Positions 23,225 to 31,118 of a stretch of DNA of 45,645 bases are shown here, in pieces. The notes below the pieces were generated by a model that searched no databases, was not told where the DNA came from, and worked only from the letters and a program-made list of their open reading frames with translations. Position numbers and translations under genes: made by a program. Source of the stretch: Thermohalobaculum sp050331395 (lineage in GTDB: Bacteria; Pseudomonadota; Alphaproteobacteria; Rhodobacterales; Rhodobacteraceae). The stretch is taken from positions 1 to 45,645 of the forward strand of contig JBHJGX010000110.1 of the NCBI GenBank assembly GCA_050331395.1. The letters run 5' to 3'. Numbering within the stretch: position 1 is the stretch's first letter; each line of letters opens with the position of its first letter.

Positions 23225-24220
23225 ATGAACCGACCGACCGCCGCCACTGCCGATCCGAACGCCGCCCTCGAGACCGGGCGACGCGTGCTCGCGCTCGAAG
23301 CGGCCGCCCTCGCGCGTCTCGGAGAAAGCCTCGATGCGCGCTTTGCCGAGGCGGTGGACACGCTCCTCGCGGTCCAAGGCCGGGTGATCGTCACCGGCAT
23401 GGGCAAATCCGGTCACGTGGGCCGGAAGATCGCCGCGACCTTCGCCTCGACGGGCACGCCCGCGCAGTTCGTGCACCCGGCCGAGGCGAGCCACGGGGAT
23501 CTCGGTATGATCACCGCGGCGGACGCGGTCCTCGTGCTCTCCAATTCGGGCGAGACGCGAGAGCTCGGCGACGTCCTGGCCTATTGTCGGCGCTTTCGGA
23601 TTCCGCTCGTCGGTATCGCGTCGAATGCGGGCTCGACGCTCCTCAAGGCCGCCGACGTGGCACTCGTGCTGCCGGCGGCCGAAGAGGCCTGCCCGAACGG
23701 CCTGGCGCCGACGACCTCGACGACCCTCTCGCTCGCCCTCGGCGACGCGCTCGCGGTCGCGCTGATGGCCCGACGGGGCTTCACCCCCGAGCGGTATGCG
23801 GTCTTCCACCCCGGCGGCACGCTCGGCGCCCGCGTGAAGCGCGTGGACGACCTGATGGCCACCGGCGCACGCCTGCCGCTCGTCACCGCCGAGACGCCGA
23901 TGAGCGAGGCGCTGATCGCCATGAGCGAGAAAGGCTTCGGCGTGACCGGGGTGACCGACGGCGCCGGCCGGCTGACCGGGATCATCACCGATGGCGATTT
24001 GCGGCGGAACATGTCGGGCCTCGTCGAGCGGCGCGCGGGCGAGGTCGCGACGCCGGCGCCGCTGACGATCCGCCCGGACCGGTTGGCGCAGGAGGCGCTG
24101 TCGCTGATGAACGCGCGCAAGGTCACCTGCCTCTTCGTGACCGAAAGCGACGGGCCGATGCCCCCGCTCGGTCTCTTACATCTGCACGACTGCCTGCGGG
24201 CGGGTATCGGAGGAGCGTGA
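23225..24220 (+). CDS. kdsD: Arabinose-5-phosphate isomerase (KdsD/KpsF)
   Basis: KdsD interconverts ribulose-5-phosphate and arabinose-5-phosphate, the first step toward Kdo of lipopolysaccharide. The 331-residue protein has an N-terminal SIS domain with VIVTGMGKSGHVGRKIAATFASTG and VLSNSGETREL. A linker HPGGTLGARV follows, then two CBS domains (GVTDGAGRLTGIITDGDLRR; the second ends LGLLHLHDCLRAGI). The ATG at 23225 is preferred to 23195 because the latter adds ten residues and overlaps RNase D, though both have weak ribosome sites. The gene precedes lptC with 3 nt between stop and start. Co-transcription with the Lpt genes fits LPS synthesis and export. Confidence 0.92.
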   Translation: MNRPTAATADPNAALETGRRVLALEAAALARLGESLDARFAEAVDTLLAVQGRVIVTGMGKSGHVGRKIAATFASTGTPAQFVHPAEASHGDLGMITAADAVLVLSNSGETRELGDVLAYCRRFRIPLVGIASNAGSTLLKAADVALVLPAAEEACPNGLAPTTSTTLSLALGDALAVALMARRGFTPERYAVFHPGGTLGARVKRVDDLMATGARLPLVTAETPMSEALIAMSEKGFGVTGVTDGAGRLTGIITDGDLRRNMSGLVERRAGEVATPAPLTIRPDRLAQEALSLMNARKVTCLFVTESDGPMPPLGLLHLHDCLRAGIGGA

Positions 24221-24223
24221 GCG

Positions 24224-24901
24224 ATGGCCACCCGCGCCGAGCGACTGGACGGGGCAGCGAGCGCGGCGCGCCTCAGGCGGCGCCAAGGCAGGCAACAGGC
24301 CGCACTCTTGCGCTATACGCGCGCGGTGCGCTGGATGAAGGTCACGCTGCCGCTCGGGGCGCTGGCGATGGTGGGGGCGATCTTCTTGCTCGGCCGCTCG
24401 CTCGACGGCGCCGAGACGCTGCTGACCGCGCAGGAGATCGCGCAACTCTCGGCCGGCATGAAGCTCGACAACCCGCGCTTTGCCGGGCGGACCGCGGGCG
24501 GCGAGCCTTATGTGCTCCGTGCGTCCTGGGCCCGTCCCGACGGGGCAGCGCCGACCCGCATCGGCCTCTCGGAACCGAGCGCGGAGATCCAGCTCGAGGA
24601 TGGGCGGCTGATCGACGGACGCTCGGACACCGGCATCTTCTTTCGGACCGACGAGATCCTCCGCCTCGACGGCACCGTGACCATCGAGACCTCGGACGGC
24701 TACCGGTTCGAGACAGAGCGGCTCGACATCAACATTGGCGAGCGCAAAGGGCGGAGCCCGGGCGCGGTGGAGGGCACCGGTCCGCAAGGCTCGATCGAGG
24801 CCGGGGCGATGCGCTTCGTCGACGAAGGCGCCAAAGGCACGCCGAGCTTTTTCTTCGACGGCGGCGTGCGCGTGGTGTTCATTCCCGAAGCATCGCGTTA
24901 A
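24224..24901 (+). CDS. lptC: LPS export protein LptC
   Basis: LptC is the bitopic inner-membrane component that receives LPS from LptB2FG and passes it to LptA. The 225-residue protein has a cytoplasmic Arg/Ala-rich N-terminus and one membrane helix at about residues 38-57 (KVTLPLGALAMVGAIFLLGRSL). The periplasmic beta-jellyroll segment contains LSAGMKLDNPRFAGRTAGGEPYVL and LDGTVTIETSDGYRFETERLDIN, typical of alphaproteobacterial LptC. The ATG at 24224 lies directly after the kdsD stop. It is followed by lptA after 64 bp. Confidence 0.88.
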   Translation: MATRAERLDGAASAARLRRRQGRQQAALLRYTRAVRWMKVTLPLGALAMVGAIFLLGRSLDGAETLLTAQEIAQLSAGMKLDNPRFAGRTAGGEPYVLRASWARPDGAAPTRIGLSEPSAEIQLEDGRLIDGRSDTGIFFRTDEILRLDGTVTIETSDGYRFETERLDINIGERKGRSPGAVEGTGPQGSIEAGAMRFVDEGAKGTPSFFFDGGVRVVFIPEASR

Positions 24902-24965
24902 TCTCCGCCACGCCGGTGGGGCGCGGCCCCGCCCCGGCGCGCACAGAGTAGTGAGGAGACACGGC

Positions 24966-25523
24966 ATGGCTCGGACCGTCCCGGCGCTGGCAGCGCTCCC
25001 GTTGATCCTGGCGGCCGCGGTGGCGCTCGCCCAAGAGCCCGGACCTTTCGGCGGCTTCAAGCACGATAACAAAGCGCCCATCGAGATCACCTCGGACGCG
25101 CTCGAGGTCCGCCAGTCCGAGCAGCTCGCGATCTTCTCGGGCCAGGTCGTGGCGGGCCAGGGAACGCTTCGGCTGACCGCAGACCGGGTCGTTGTGCGCT
25201 ACGACGAGGACCAGACCGACAGCGAGACGGGCGCGATCCAGAACTTGAGCGCCGAGGGGAACGTGTTCCTGTCGAACGGCGCGGAAACCGCCCAAGGCAG
25301 CCGGGCCGAATACGACGTGGTCGAGGGCATGATGTTCATGACCGGCCAGGTCTTGCTGACCCAAGGCCGAAACGCGGTGGCGGGCGACCGGCTCCGGATC
25401 AATATGAACACCGGCGTCGCGCAAATGGTCGGCAACCGCACGGCAGAAGGGGCCCCCCAGGCGGGCGGCCAGGGCCGGGTGCGCAGCGTTTTCGTGCCGA
25501 GCAGCCGCGGCCAATCGAACTGA
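24966..25523 (+). CDS. lptA: LPS export periplasmic bridge protein LptA
   Basis: LptA polymerises into the periplasmic bridge carrying LPS from LptC to LptD. The 185-residue precursor has a signal peptide with likely cleavage at ALA-QE. The OstA/LptA domain follows: IEITSDALEVRQSEQLAIFSG, QGTLRLTADRVVVRYDE, AEGNVFLSNGAETAQGSRAEYDV, and LTQGRNAVAGDRLRINM. The ATG at 24966 has a GAGGAG site. The last 20 residues are Arg/Ser-rich and variable in the family. It lies between lptC and lptB, as in other alphaproteobacteria. Confidence 0.92.
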   Translation: MARTVPALAALPLILAAAVALAQEPGPFGGFKHDNKAPIEITSDALEVRQSEQLAIFSGQVVAGQGTLRLTADRVVVRYDEDQTDSETGAIQNLSAEGNVFLSNGAETAQGSRAEYDVVEGMMFMTGQVLLTQGRNAVAGDRLRINMNTGVAQMVGNRTAEGAPQAGGQGRVRSVFVPSSRGQSN

Positions 25524-25527
25524 GCGC

Positions 25528-26274
25528 GTGTTCACCGCCCTCCGCCCCGTCAAGCCCGGTCTGGTCGTCGCCGGGCTCGGCAAGAGCTATCGCCGCCGCC
25601 AGGTGCTCTCGGGCGTCTCGCTCGAACTGACCCGCGGCGAGGCAGTCGGCCTGCTCGGGCCGAACGGGGCGGGCAAGACCACGTGTTTTTACATGATCAT
25701 CGGCCTCGTCGGGTGCGACACGGGTCAGATCCTGCTCGACGGCATCGATGTGAGCCAACTGCCCATGTACCGCCGGGCGCGTCTCGGGCTCGGCTATCTG
25801 CCGCAAGAGGCGTCGATCTTCCGCGGGCTCACGGTCGAGGAAAACCTCAAGGCCGTTCTCGAGATCGTCGAGCCGGACCGCAGGCGCCGCGCGCGGCGCG
25901 TGGACGAACTGCTCGGCGAGTTCTCCATCGACCACCTCCGGCGGTCTCCGGCCTCGGCGCTGTCGGGCGGCGAACGCCGGCGCGTGGAGATCGCCCGGTG
26001 CCTGGCAACCGATCCTTCATACATTCTGCTCGATGAACCCTTTGCGGGGATCGACCCGATCGCCGTCGGCGACATCCGAAGCTTGGTGAGCCATCTCAAG
26101 GATCGGGACATCGGGGTCCTGATCACGGACCATAACGTGCGGGAGACGCTCGAGATCATTGACCGGGCATATATCTTGCATGATGGTAGGGTTCTGATGA
26201 ACGGCACCCCCGGCGAAGTCGTGCGGGATGCCAATGTCCGAAAAGTGTATCTCGGCGAGGGGTTCCGCATCTGA
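25528..26274 (+). CDS. lptB: LPS export ABC transporter ATPase LptB
   Basis: LptB is the cytosolic ATPase of LptB2FG that powers LPS export. The 248-residue product has Walker A GPNGAGKTT, the Q-loop in LGYLPQEASIFRGLTVEENL, signature LSGGERRRVEIAR, Walker B YILLDEPFAGIDP and the H-loop LITDHNVRETL, all canonical. The start is GTG at 25528, 4 nt after the lptA stop. It is followed by rpoN after 39 bp, the usual lptB-rpoN order in proteobacteria. Confidence 0.97.
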   Translation: MFTALRPVKPGLVVAGLGKSYRRRQVLSGVSLELTRGEAVGLLGPNGAGKTTCFYMIIGLVGCDTGQILLDGIDVSQLPMYRRARLGLGYLPQEASIFRGLTVEENLKAVLEIVEPDRRRRARRVDELLGEFSIDHLRRSPASALSGGERRRVEIARCLATDPSYILLDEPFAGIDPIAVGDIRSLVSHLKDRDIGVLITDHNVRETLEIIDRAYILHDGRVLMNGTPGEVVRDANVRKVYLGEGFRI

Positions 26275-26313
26275 CGCCCCCGGCCGCGGTGCATCTGGAA
26301 AGGTGCGTGTAGT

Positions 26314-27870
26314 ATGGCGGCGGGACTGCGTCTCGAGCTTCGGCAGAGCCAGCAGCTGGTGATGACCCCCCAGTTGCAGCAGGCGATCAAGCTTTTGCAG
26401 ATGTCCAATCTCGAGCTTTCCCGCTTCGTGGCAGAAGAGGTCGAACGAAACCCGCTCCTCGCGCTCGACGAGGCGGGCGAAGGGGTCGGCGAGGCGAGCC
26501 CGGCCGATCCGACGCGCCCCGATCCGACCCACCCGGAGCCGGTCTCGGGGGCCCCAGCAGATCCAACCGCGGCCGAGGCGCCGGCGATCGAGACCACGGA
26601 TGCCCGGCTGACCAGCGACGGCGATCTCAACCTGGCCGCCGAGACTTTCGATACCGGCACCGAGAACCTTTACGACGCCGCACGGGCCGATGCGCCGGGC
26701 GAGCGGCTCGGCCGGGTCTCCGGAGGCGCCCTGCCTGACGGCGACGCGCCCGATTTCGAAGCCCGGCTGACCGCGCCGCCGAGCCTGCGGGCGCATCTCC
26801 TCGCCCAACTCGGCCAAATCCGCGCGGATGCTACCACGCGGACGGCGGCGAGGCTCTTGGTGGAGGAGCTCGACGAAGACGGCTATTTGCGCACGCCGCC
26901 CGAGGAGATGGCCGAGCGCCTTGGGCTTCCCCCCGCCGCGCTCGAGCGGGCGGTCGAGCTCGTCCAACGCTGCGAGCCCACCGGGGTCGGTGCCCGCTCG
27001 CTGGCGGAGTGCTTCGCGCTGCAACTCTCTGAGCGCAATCGCCTCGACCCGATCATGCGCTGTTTCCTCGACCATCTCGATCTGATCGCGTCTGGGCAGC
27101 TTGCTAAGCTGCGGCGCCTCTGCGGTGCGGACGAGGAAGACATCCCCGAGATGATCGCCGAGCTGCGGACCCTCGATCCGCGCCCGGGCGCGCGCTTTGG
27201 CGAGGCCCCGGCTGAGACCGCGGTGCCCGATGTCTTCCTCCGCCGCGCCCAGTGGGGCGGCTGGCGGCTCGAGCTCAATACCGACACCCTTCCGCGCGTG
27301 CTGATGGATCAGAGCTATGCGGCGGTCGTCTCCTCGGCCACGGGCGCGTCGAAGACGTTCCTCAGCGCTTGTCGCGACGATGCGGCATGGCTGATCAAGA
27401 GCCTCGACCAACGCGCACGCACGATCCTCAAGGTCGCAACCGAGATCGTCAGCCAACAAGAGCGGTTCTTCTCCGAAGGCGCCGCAGCGCTGCAACCGCT
27501 GTCGCTCCGGATGGTCGCCGACGCCATCGGCATGCACGAATCGACCGTGAGCCGGGTCACCTCGAACAAATACATGGCGACCGAGCGCGGGACTTTCGAA
27601 CTGAAATTTTTCTTCTCGAACGCCGTCGGCGCCGGCGCCGCCGGGGGCGGCACGTCCTCCGAGGCGATCCGCCAACGGATCAAGGCGATGGTCGCAGGCG
27701 AGCCGGCAGATGCGGTCTTGTCCGACGACCAGATCGTCGAGACGCTGCGGGCCGACGGCATCGACGTGGCCCGGCGGACGGTCGCCAAATACCGAAAGAG
27801 CCTCGGAATTCCCTCGTCCGTCGAGCGCCGCCGGCGGAACGCGCTCAATACGTTTTGCACCACCGCCTGA
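26314..27870 (+). CDS. rpoN: RNA polymerase sigma-54 factor
   Basis: RpoN directs RNA polymerase to -24/-12 promoters and needs enhancer-binding ATPases. The 518-residue protein has the Gln-rich activator-interacting N-terminus (QSQQLVMTPQLQQAIKLLQMSNLEL). An acidic low-complexity region II with many Pro/Asp follows (about residues 50-130), then the core-binding and HTH regions. The C-terminal RpoN box reads ARRTVAKYRKSLGIPSS, with K instead of the common E after R. An AAAGG site precedes the ATG. It lies between lptB and hpf, the conserved order. Confidence 0.96.
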   Translation: MAAGLRLELRQSQQLVMTPQLQQAIKLLQMSNLELSRFVAEEVERNPLLALDEAGEGVGEASPADPTRPDPTHPEPVSGAPADPTAAEAPAIETTDARLTSDGDLNLAAETFDTGTENLYDAARADAPGERLGRVSGGALPDGDAPDFEARLTAPPSLRAHLLAQLGQIRADATTRTAARLLVEELDEDGYLRTPPEEMAERLGLPPAALERAVELVQRCEPTGVGARSLAECFALQLSERNRLDPIMRCFLDHLDLIASGQLAKLRRLCGADEEDIPEMIAELRTLDPRPGARFGEAPAETAVPDVFLRRAQWGGWRLELNTDTLPRVLMDQSYAAVVSSATGASKTFLSACRDDAAWLIKSLDQRARTILKVATEIVSQQERFFSEGAAALQPLSLRMVADAIGMHESTVSRVTSNKYMATERGTFELKFFFSNAVGAGAAGGGTSSEAIRQRIKAMVAGEPADAVLSDDQIVETLRADGIDVARRTVAKYRKSLGIPSSVERRRRNALNTFCTTA

Positions 27871-28019
27871 GCCCGAAACGCCGCCGACGCAGGGCGGAGA
27901 CTCACGCGAGCCCCCCGATCGACCTATATTGACGGGATTGTCCGCGGCCCCTAGCAGACGAGGCCGCGCGCGCCACGACCACCGACCCGGCGACCGCGGG
28001 CATCGAAGAGGGAGGATCC

Positions 28020-28631
28020 ATGCACATCACGGTGACCGGCAAGCATATCGACACCGGCGAAGCGCTTCAGGGCCATGTGGAGACCCGAATGACCGAAGCG
28101 ATCGGCAAGTATTTCGACCGGGCGGTGGATGCCGCAGTCGTATTCTCCCGCGACGGCGCCTTCTTCAAGGCCGACGCCACCGTGCACTTGCCGACCGGTC
28201 TTTTGGCCAAAGCACAGGGCAGCCATAACGAGATCTATGGCGCTTTCGACGAAGCCTGCGACCGGATCGAAAAGCAACTGCGGCGCCACAAACGCCGTCT
28301 GAAAGATCACCACCAGAGCCGGCAGAACCCGGTCGAGGCGTTCGCGGCACCGTCCTACGTGCTGGCCGCCCAGGCCGACGAGCCGGAGATCGATGCCGAG
28401 GCGGCCGATCCCGCGGCCCATGGCGAAAACGGTAGCCAACCGGTGATCATTGCCGAGATGACGACCGACATCAAACGGCTGTCAGTGGGCGAAGCGGTTA
28501 TGCAGATGGAGCTTGCCCATGTCCCGTTCCTCGTGTTCAAGAACGATGCGAGCGGGCGCCTGAACATCGTGTTTCAGCGAGATGACGGGAACATCGGGTG
28601 GATAGACCCGGCGCTGACCGGCGAAGCCTGA
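28020..28631 (+). CDS. hpf: Ribosome hibernation-promoting factor, long form
   Basis: Long HPF/RaiA binds the small ribosomal subunit in stationary phase and joins 70S particles into 100S dimers. The 203-residue protein has the N-terminal beta-alpha-beta-beta-beta-alpha domain (MHITVTGKHIDTGEALQGHV, HNEIYGAFDEACDRIEKQL). An acidic Ala-rich linker follows, then the C-terminal dimerisation domain (VGEAVMQMELAHVPFLVFKN, GNIGWIDP). A GGGAGGATCC site precedes the ATG. It is encoded 150 bp downstream of rpoN, with ptsN next, an order conserved widely. The 27871-28019 gap may hold its own promoter; none was assigned. Confidence 0.95.
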   Translation: MHITVTGKHIDTGEALQGHVETRMTEAIGKYFDRAVDAAVVFSRDGAFFKADATVHLPTGLLAKAQGSHNEIYGAFDEACDRIEKQLRRHKRRLKDHHQSRQNPVEAFAAPSYVLAAQADEPEIDAEAADPAAHGENGSQPVIIAEMTTDIKRLSVGEAVMQMELAHVPFLVFKNDASGRLNIVFQRDDGNIGWIDPALTGEA

Positions 28632-28671
28632 AGACCGCCGCCTCGACACGCTGCCCAGAGAGGACATCCCC

Positions 28672-29136
28672 ATGGAAGTCTCGAGCCTCGTCGCGAAGAG
28701 CGTGATCTTGCCCGCCCTCAAGGTCGGGAGCAAAAAGCAACTGTTCCAAGAACTCGCGAACCGAGCGGCCGATTGCTACAAACTGAAGCCGCGGGAGGTG
28801 ATGGCCGGCCTGACCGCGCGAGAACAGCTCGGCTCGACCGCCATGGGCGGTGGCGTGGCGATCCCACATGCACGGATCGCAGGTCTCGAACAGATCGTCG
28901 GGCTCTTTGCCCGTCTCGACAAGCCGGTGGATTTCGACGCGGCCGATGGCCAACCGATCGATCTGGTCTTTGCCCTGCTCGCTCCCGAAGAGGCGGGAGC
29001 GGATCATCTGCGCGCCCTCGCGCGGGTCTCGAGATTGCTCCGCTCGGCCGAGAACTGCGGGAAGCTGCGGTCGACCGAGACGGCGGATGCGCTTTACGCG
29101 CTGTTGACCGAGCCGGCCGCCTCACGGGCGGCTTGA
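28672..29136 (+). CDS. ptsN: Nitrogen PTS protein EIIA-Ntr (PtsN)
   Basis: PtsN is the terminal phosphate acceptor of the nitrogen-related phosphotransferase system; it regulates rather than transports, linking carbon, nitrogen and potassium status. The 154-residue product carries the phospho-accepting His66 in TAMGGGVAIPHARI, the EIIA-fructose/Ntr signature. It contains LTAREQLGSTAM before it and the helix-strand end LFARLDKPVDF, IDLVFALLAPEEAGADHLRALARVS. It follows hpf after 40 bp, in the same run as rpoN. Position and sequence agree with PtsN of other alphaproteobacteria. Confidence 0.95.
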   Translation: MEVSSLVAKSVILPALKVGSKKQLFQELANRAADCYKLKPREVMAGLTAREQLGSTAMGGGVAIPHARIAGLEQIVGLFARLDKPVDFDAADGQPIDLVFALLAPEEAGADHLRALARVSRLLRSAENCGKLRSTETADALYALLTEPAASRAA

Positions 29137-29167
29137 GGCCACGCCCGCGTGTCGCGGCCGGGGGAGC

Positions 29168-29389
29168 TCAGTGGACGCTCAGCGGCGTGAAGTCGTGACG
29201 CCGTGCCAGCGCAAAGGCCTGGCTCCGATCCGGAGCGATCGCCAGGGGCTTTCCGGCCGCATCGTGCACCGCATAGATCTTGCCAGGTCCGTCGCGGAGA
29301 TGGGGCGGCAGCGTCTCGGGCGCGGCTTCTCGGACGTAAACAATCGCCCGGTTCGACGGATTGCCGGCAGTTTTATGGTCGGTCATCAT
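29168..29389 (-). CDS. DUF1150 family protein
   Basis: The 73-residue protein has the DUF1150 pattern: AIVYVREAAPETLPP, IYAVHDAAGKPLAIAPDRSQAFALARRHDFTPLSVH. It has no signal peptide or membrane segment. The ATG at 29389 has AAGGAG at 5 nt, lying inside the hsp20 stop region, and only 2 nt separate the genes. DUF1150 genes usually follow Hsp20 genes in alphaproteobacteria, so a role in heat-stress physiology is inferred from context. No biochemical function is established. Confidence 0.85.
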   Translation of the reverse strand: MMTDHKTAGNPSNRAIVYVREAAPETLPPHLRDGPGKIYAVHDAAGKPLAIAPDRSQAFALARRHDFTPLSVH

Positions 29390-29391
29390 CT

Positions 29392-29808
29392 TCACTCCTT
29401 GGTCGATATTCGGATCTGCTGCACGGCGCTTTCGGGGGCGTGGCGCACGAGATCCACATGCAAGAGCCCGCGCTCAAGCTCGGCGCCGGACACTTCGACC
29501 CGATCCGCCAACACGAAACTGCGCTGAAACTGTCGGGCGGCGATGCCGCGGTGCAGAAAGACCCGTGCATCGGACACCTCACTCTGGCGGCCGCGGATCA
29601 CGAGATGTCCGTCCTCGACGGTGATCGAGAGGTCTTCCTCGGCGAACCCGGCCACCGCGAGCGTGATCCGGTATGCCGTATCCCCCCGCTGCTCGATGTT
29701 GAACGGGGGATATCCATCGGCGCCGTGCCGGCTGGCCCGCTCGACCAACTGTTCCAGTTGTTCGAAGCCCAGCAAAAACGGGTGCGACGCAAGCGAGATG
29801 CGTGACAT
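29392..29808 (-). CDS. Hsp20/alpha-crystallin small heat shock protein
   Basis: The 138-residue protein has the alpha-crystallin domain with PFNIEQRGDTAYRITLAVAGFAEEDLSITVEDGHLVIRG. A short N-terminal arm (MSRISLASHPFLLGFEQLEQLVERAS) precedes it, and the C-terminal tail includes QRSFVLADRVEVSGAELERGLLHVDL. Such proteins hold unfolding clients for DnaK/ClpB. The ATG at 29808 matches the family N-terminus; longer upstream starts lack it. It forms a two-gene unit with DUF1150. No heat-shock element could be assigned upstream. Confidence 0.93.
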   Translation of the reverse strand: MSRISLASHPFLLGFEQLEQLVERASRHGADGYPPFNIEQRGDTAYRITLAVAGFAEEDLSITVEDGHLVIRGRQSEVSDARVFLHRGIAARQFQRSFVLADRVEVSGAELERGLLHVDLVRHAPESAVQQIRISTKE

Positions 29809-29921
29809 GGTCTGACGGTCCTCGGTAGCAAGCGACGTCCAGCCCGGGGCTTGCTTCGCAACACCCTCGGATTTCGGGGATATGGGTGGGCGGCGATCCC
29901 CCGACAAGCGCGGAGGCATGA

Positions 29922-31118
29922 ATGGCGGGACGCGACGAACGGGGCGGCACCGGCCTCGCGCTCGCCGCGGGCGGTCTGCTGGCGCTGGCGGTCGCCATGG
30001 GGATCGGGCGGTTTCTCTACACGCCTGCGCTGCCGATGATGCTCGCCGGGACCACGCTCACGCCCGCGGGCGGGGGGTATGTGGCGGCGGCGAATTTCGC
30101 GGGCTATCTTGCGGGGGCGCTCCTGGCCGGAGCCGGCAGGCCCGCCCGGCAGCCGAGGGTCTGGCTCCTCGCTGCCCTCGCGATCAGTGCGGCCACGACG
30201 GCGGGGATGGCGGCGACCGAGCAGCCGGGCATTTGGGCGGCGCTGCGCTTCGCCGGCGGCGCCGCGAGCGCCTGCGTCCTGGTGACCGCCTCGGCGATCG
30301 TTCTGCGCCGGCTCGCGGCAACAGGGCAGAGCCGCTTGGGTGCGGTCCATTTTGCGGGCGTCGGCACCGGGATCGCGCTCTCGGCCGTCCTCGCAGCGCC
30401 CGCCGTCACCGGGGATCGGGACTGGCAGACGCTCTGGCTCCTCGGCGGTGCGGCGACCGCGGCGGCTTTGCCCCTGGTCGCAAGGCTCGTGCCCGGCGAG
30501 CCGCCTCAAAGCGCCGCCGCAGCCGGCAGGGGACAAGCGCCTGGGATGGCCCTCCTCGTCGGCGCCTATGGCTGCCTCGGCTTCGGCTATGTGGTCACGG
30601 CGACATTTCTGGTGGCGATCCTGCGGGAGAGCGATGCGGGGCGTGCGGCTGAGACCTGGGTCTGGCTCGCGGTCGGGCTCTCGGCCATCCCGTCGGTCGC
30701 GATCTGGGCCTGGGCGGGGCGGCGGATCGGCGCGATCCGGGCCTTTGCGCTCGCCATGCTCGTCGAAGCCGCGGGCGTCGCGCTCTCGGCACTCACCGAG
30801 GGGGTCGTCGCGCTCGGCATCGCGGCGGTCGCGCTCGGGGGCACGTTCATGGGGCTGACGGCGCTCGGGCTCACCGAAGCCGCCCGGCGCGCACCAGGGG
30901 CCGGGCCGCGGATCATGGCGTTGATGACCGCGGCCTTCGGTACGGGGCAGATGGCGGGACCCGCGCTCGCGGGCTGGCTCCGCGAGGCGACCGGGAGCTA
31001 TGCGCTGCCGAGCCTCCTCGCGGCCGGGGTCTTGGTCGTCGGAGCGGCGCTCGTCCTGCCGCTCCGCGAGGACCGGCGGGTCACTGTCCGCCGAAGGCCT
31101 GAAGCATCCGATCGATGA
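29922..31118 (+). CDS. YbfB/YjiJ family MFS transporter
   Basis: The 398-residue protein shows about 12 hydrophobic segments. It opens with LALAAGGLLALAVAMGIGRFLYTPALPMM, the diagnostic start of the YbfB/YjiJ branch of the major facilitator superfamily. A C-terminal half follows with ATFLVAILRES and GLTALGLTEAARR. Substrates of this branch are unknown. The ATG at 29922 has GGAGG at 5 nt. Its 3' end overlaps the convergent caspase-fold gene by 38 bp. Confidence 0.86.
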   Translation: MAGRDERGGTGLALAAGGLLALAVAMGIGRFLYTPALPMMLAGTTLTPAGGGYVAAANFAGYLAGALLAGAGRPARQPRVWLLAALAISAATTAGMAATEQPGIWAALRFAGGAASACVLVTASAIVLRRLAATGQSRLGAVHFAGVGTGIALSAVLAAPAVTGDRDWQTLWLLGGAATAAALPLVARLVPGEPPQSAAAAGRGQAPGMALLVGAYGCLGFGYVVTATFLVAILRESDAGRAAETWVWLAVGLSAIPSVAIWAWAGRRIGAIRAFALAMLVEAAGVALSALTEGVVALGIAAVALGGTFMGLTALGLTEAARRAPGAGPRIMALMTAAFGTGQMAGPALAGWLREATGSYALPSLLAAGVLVVGAALVLPLREDRRVTVRRRPEASDR

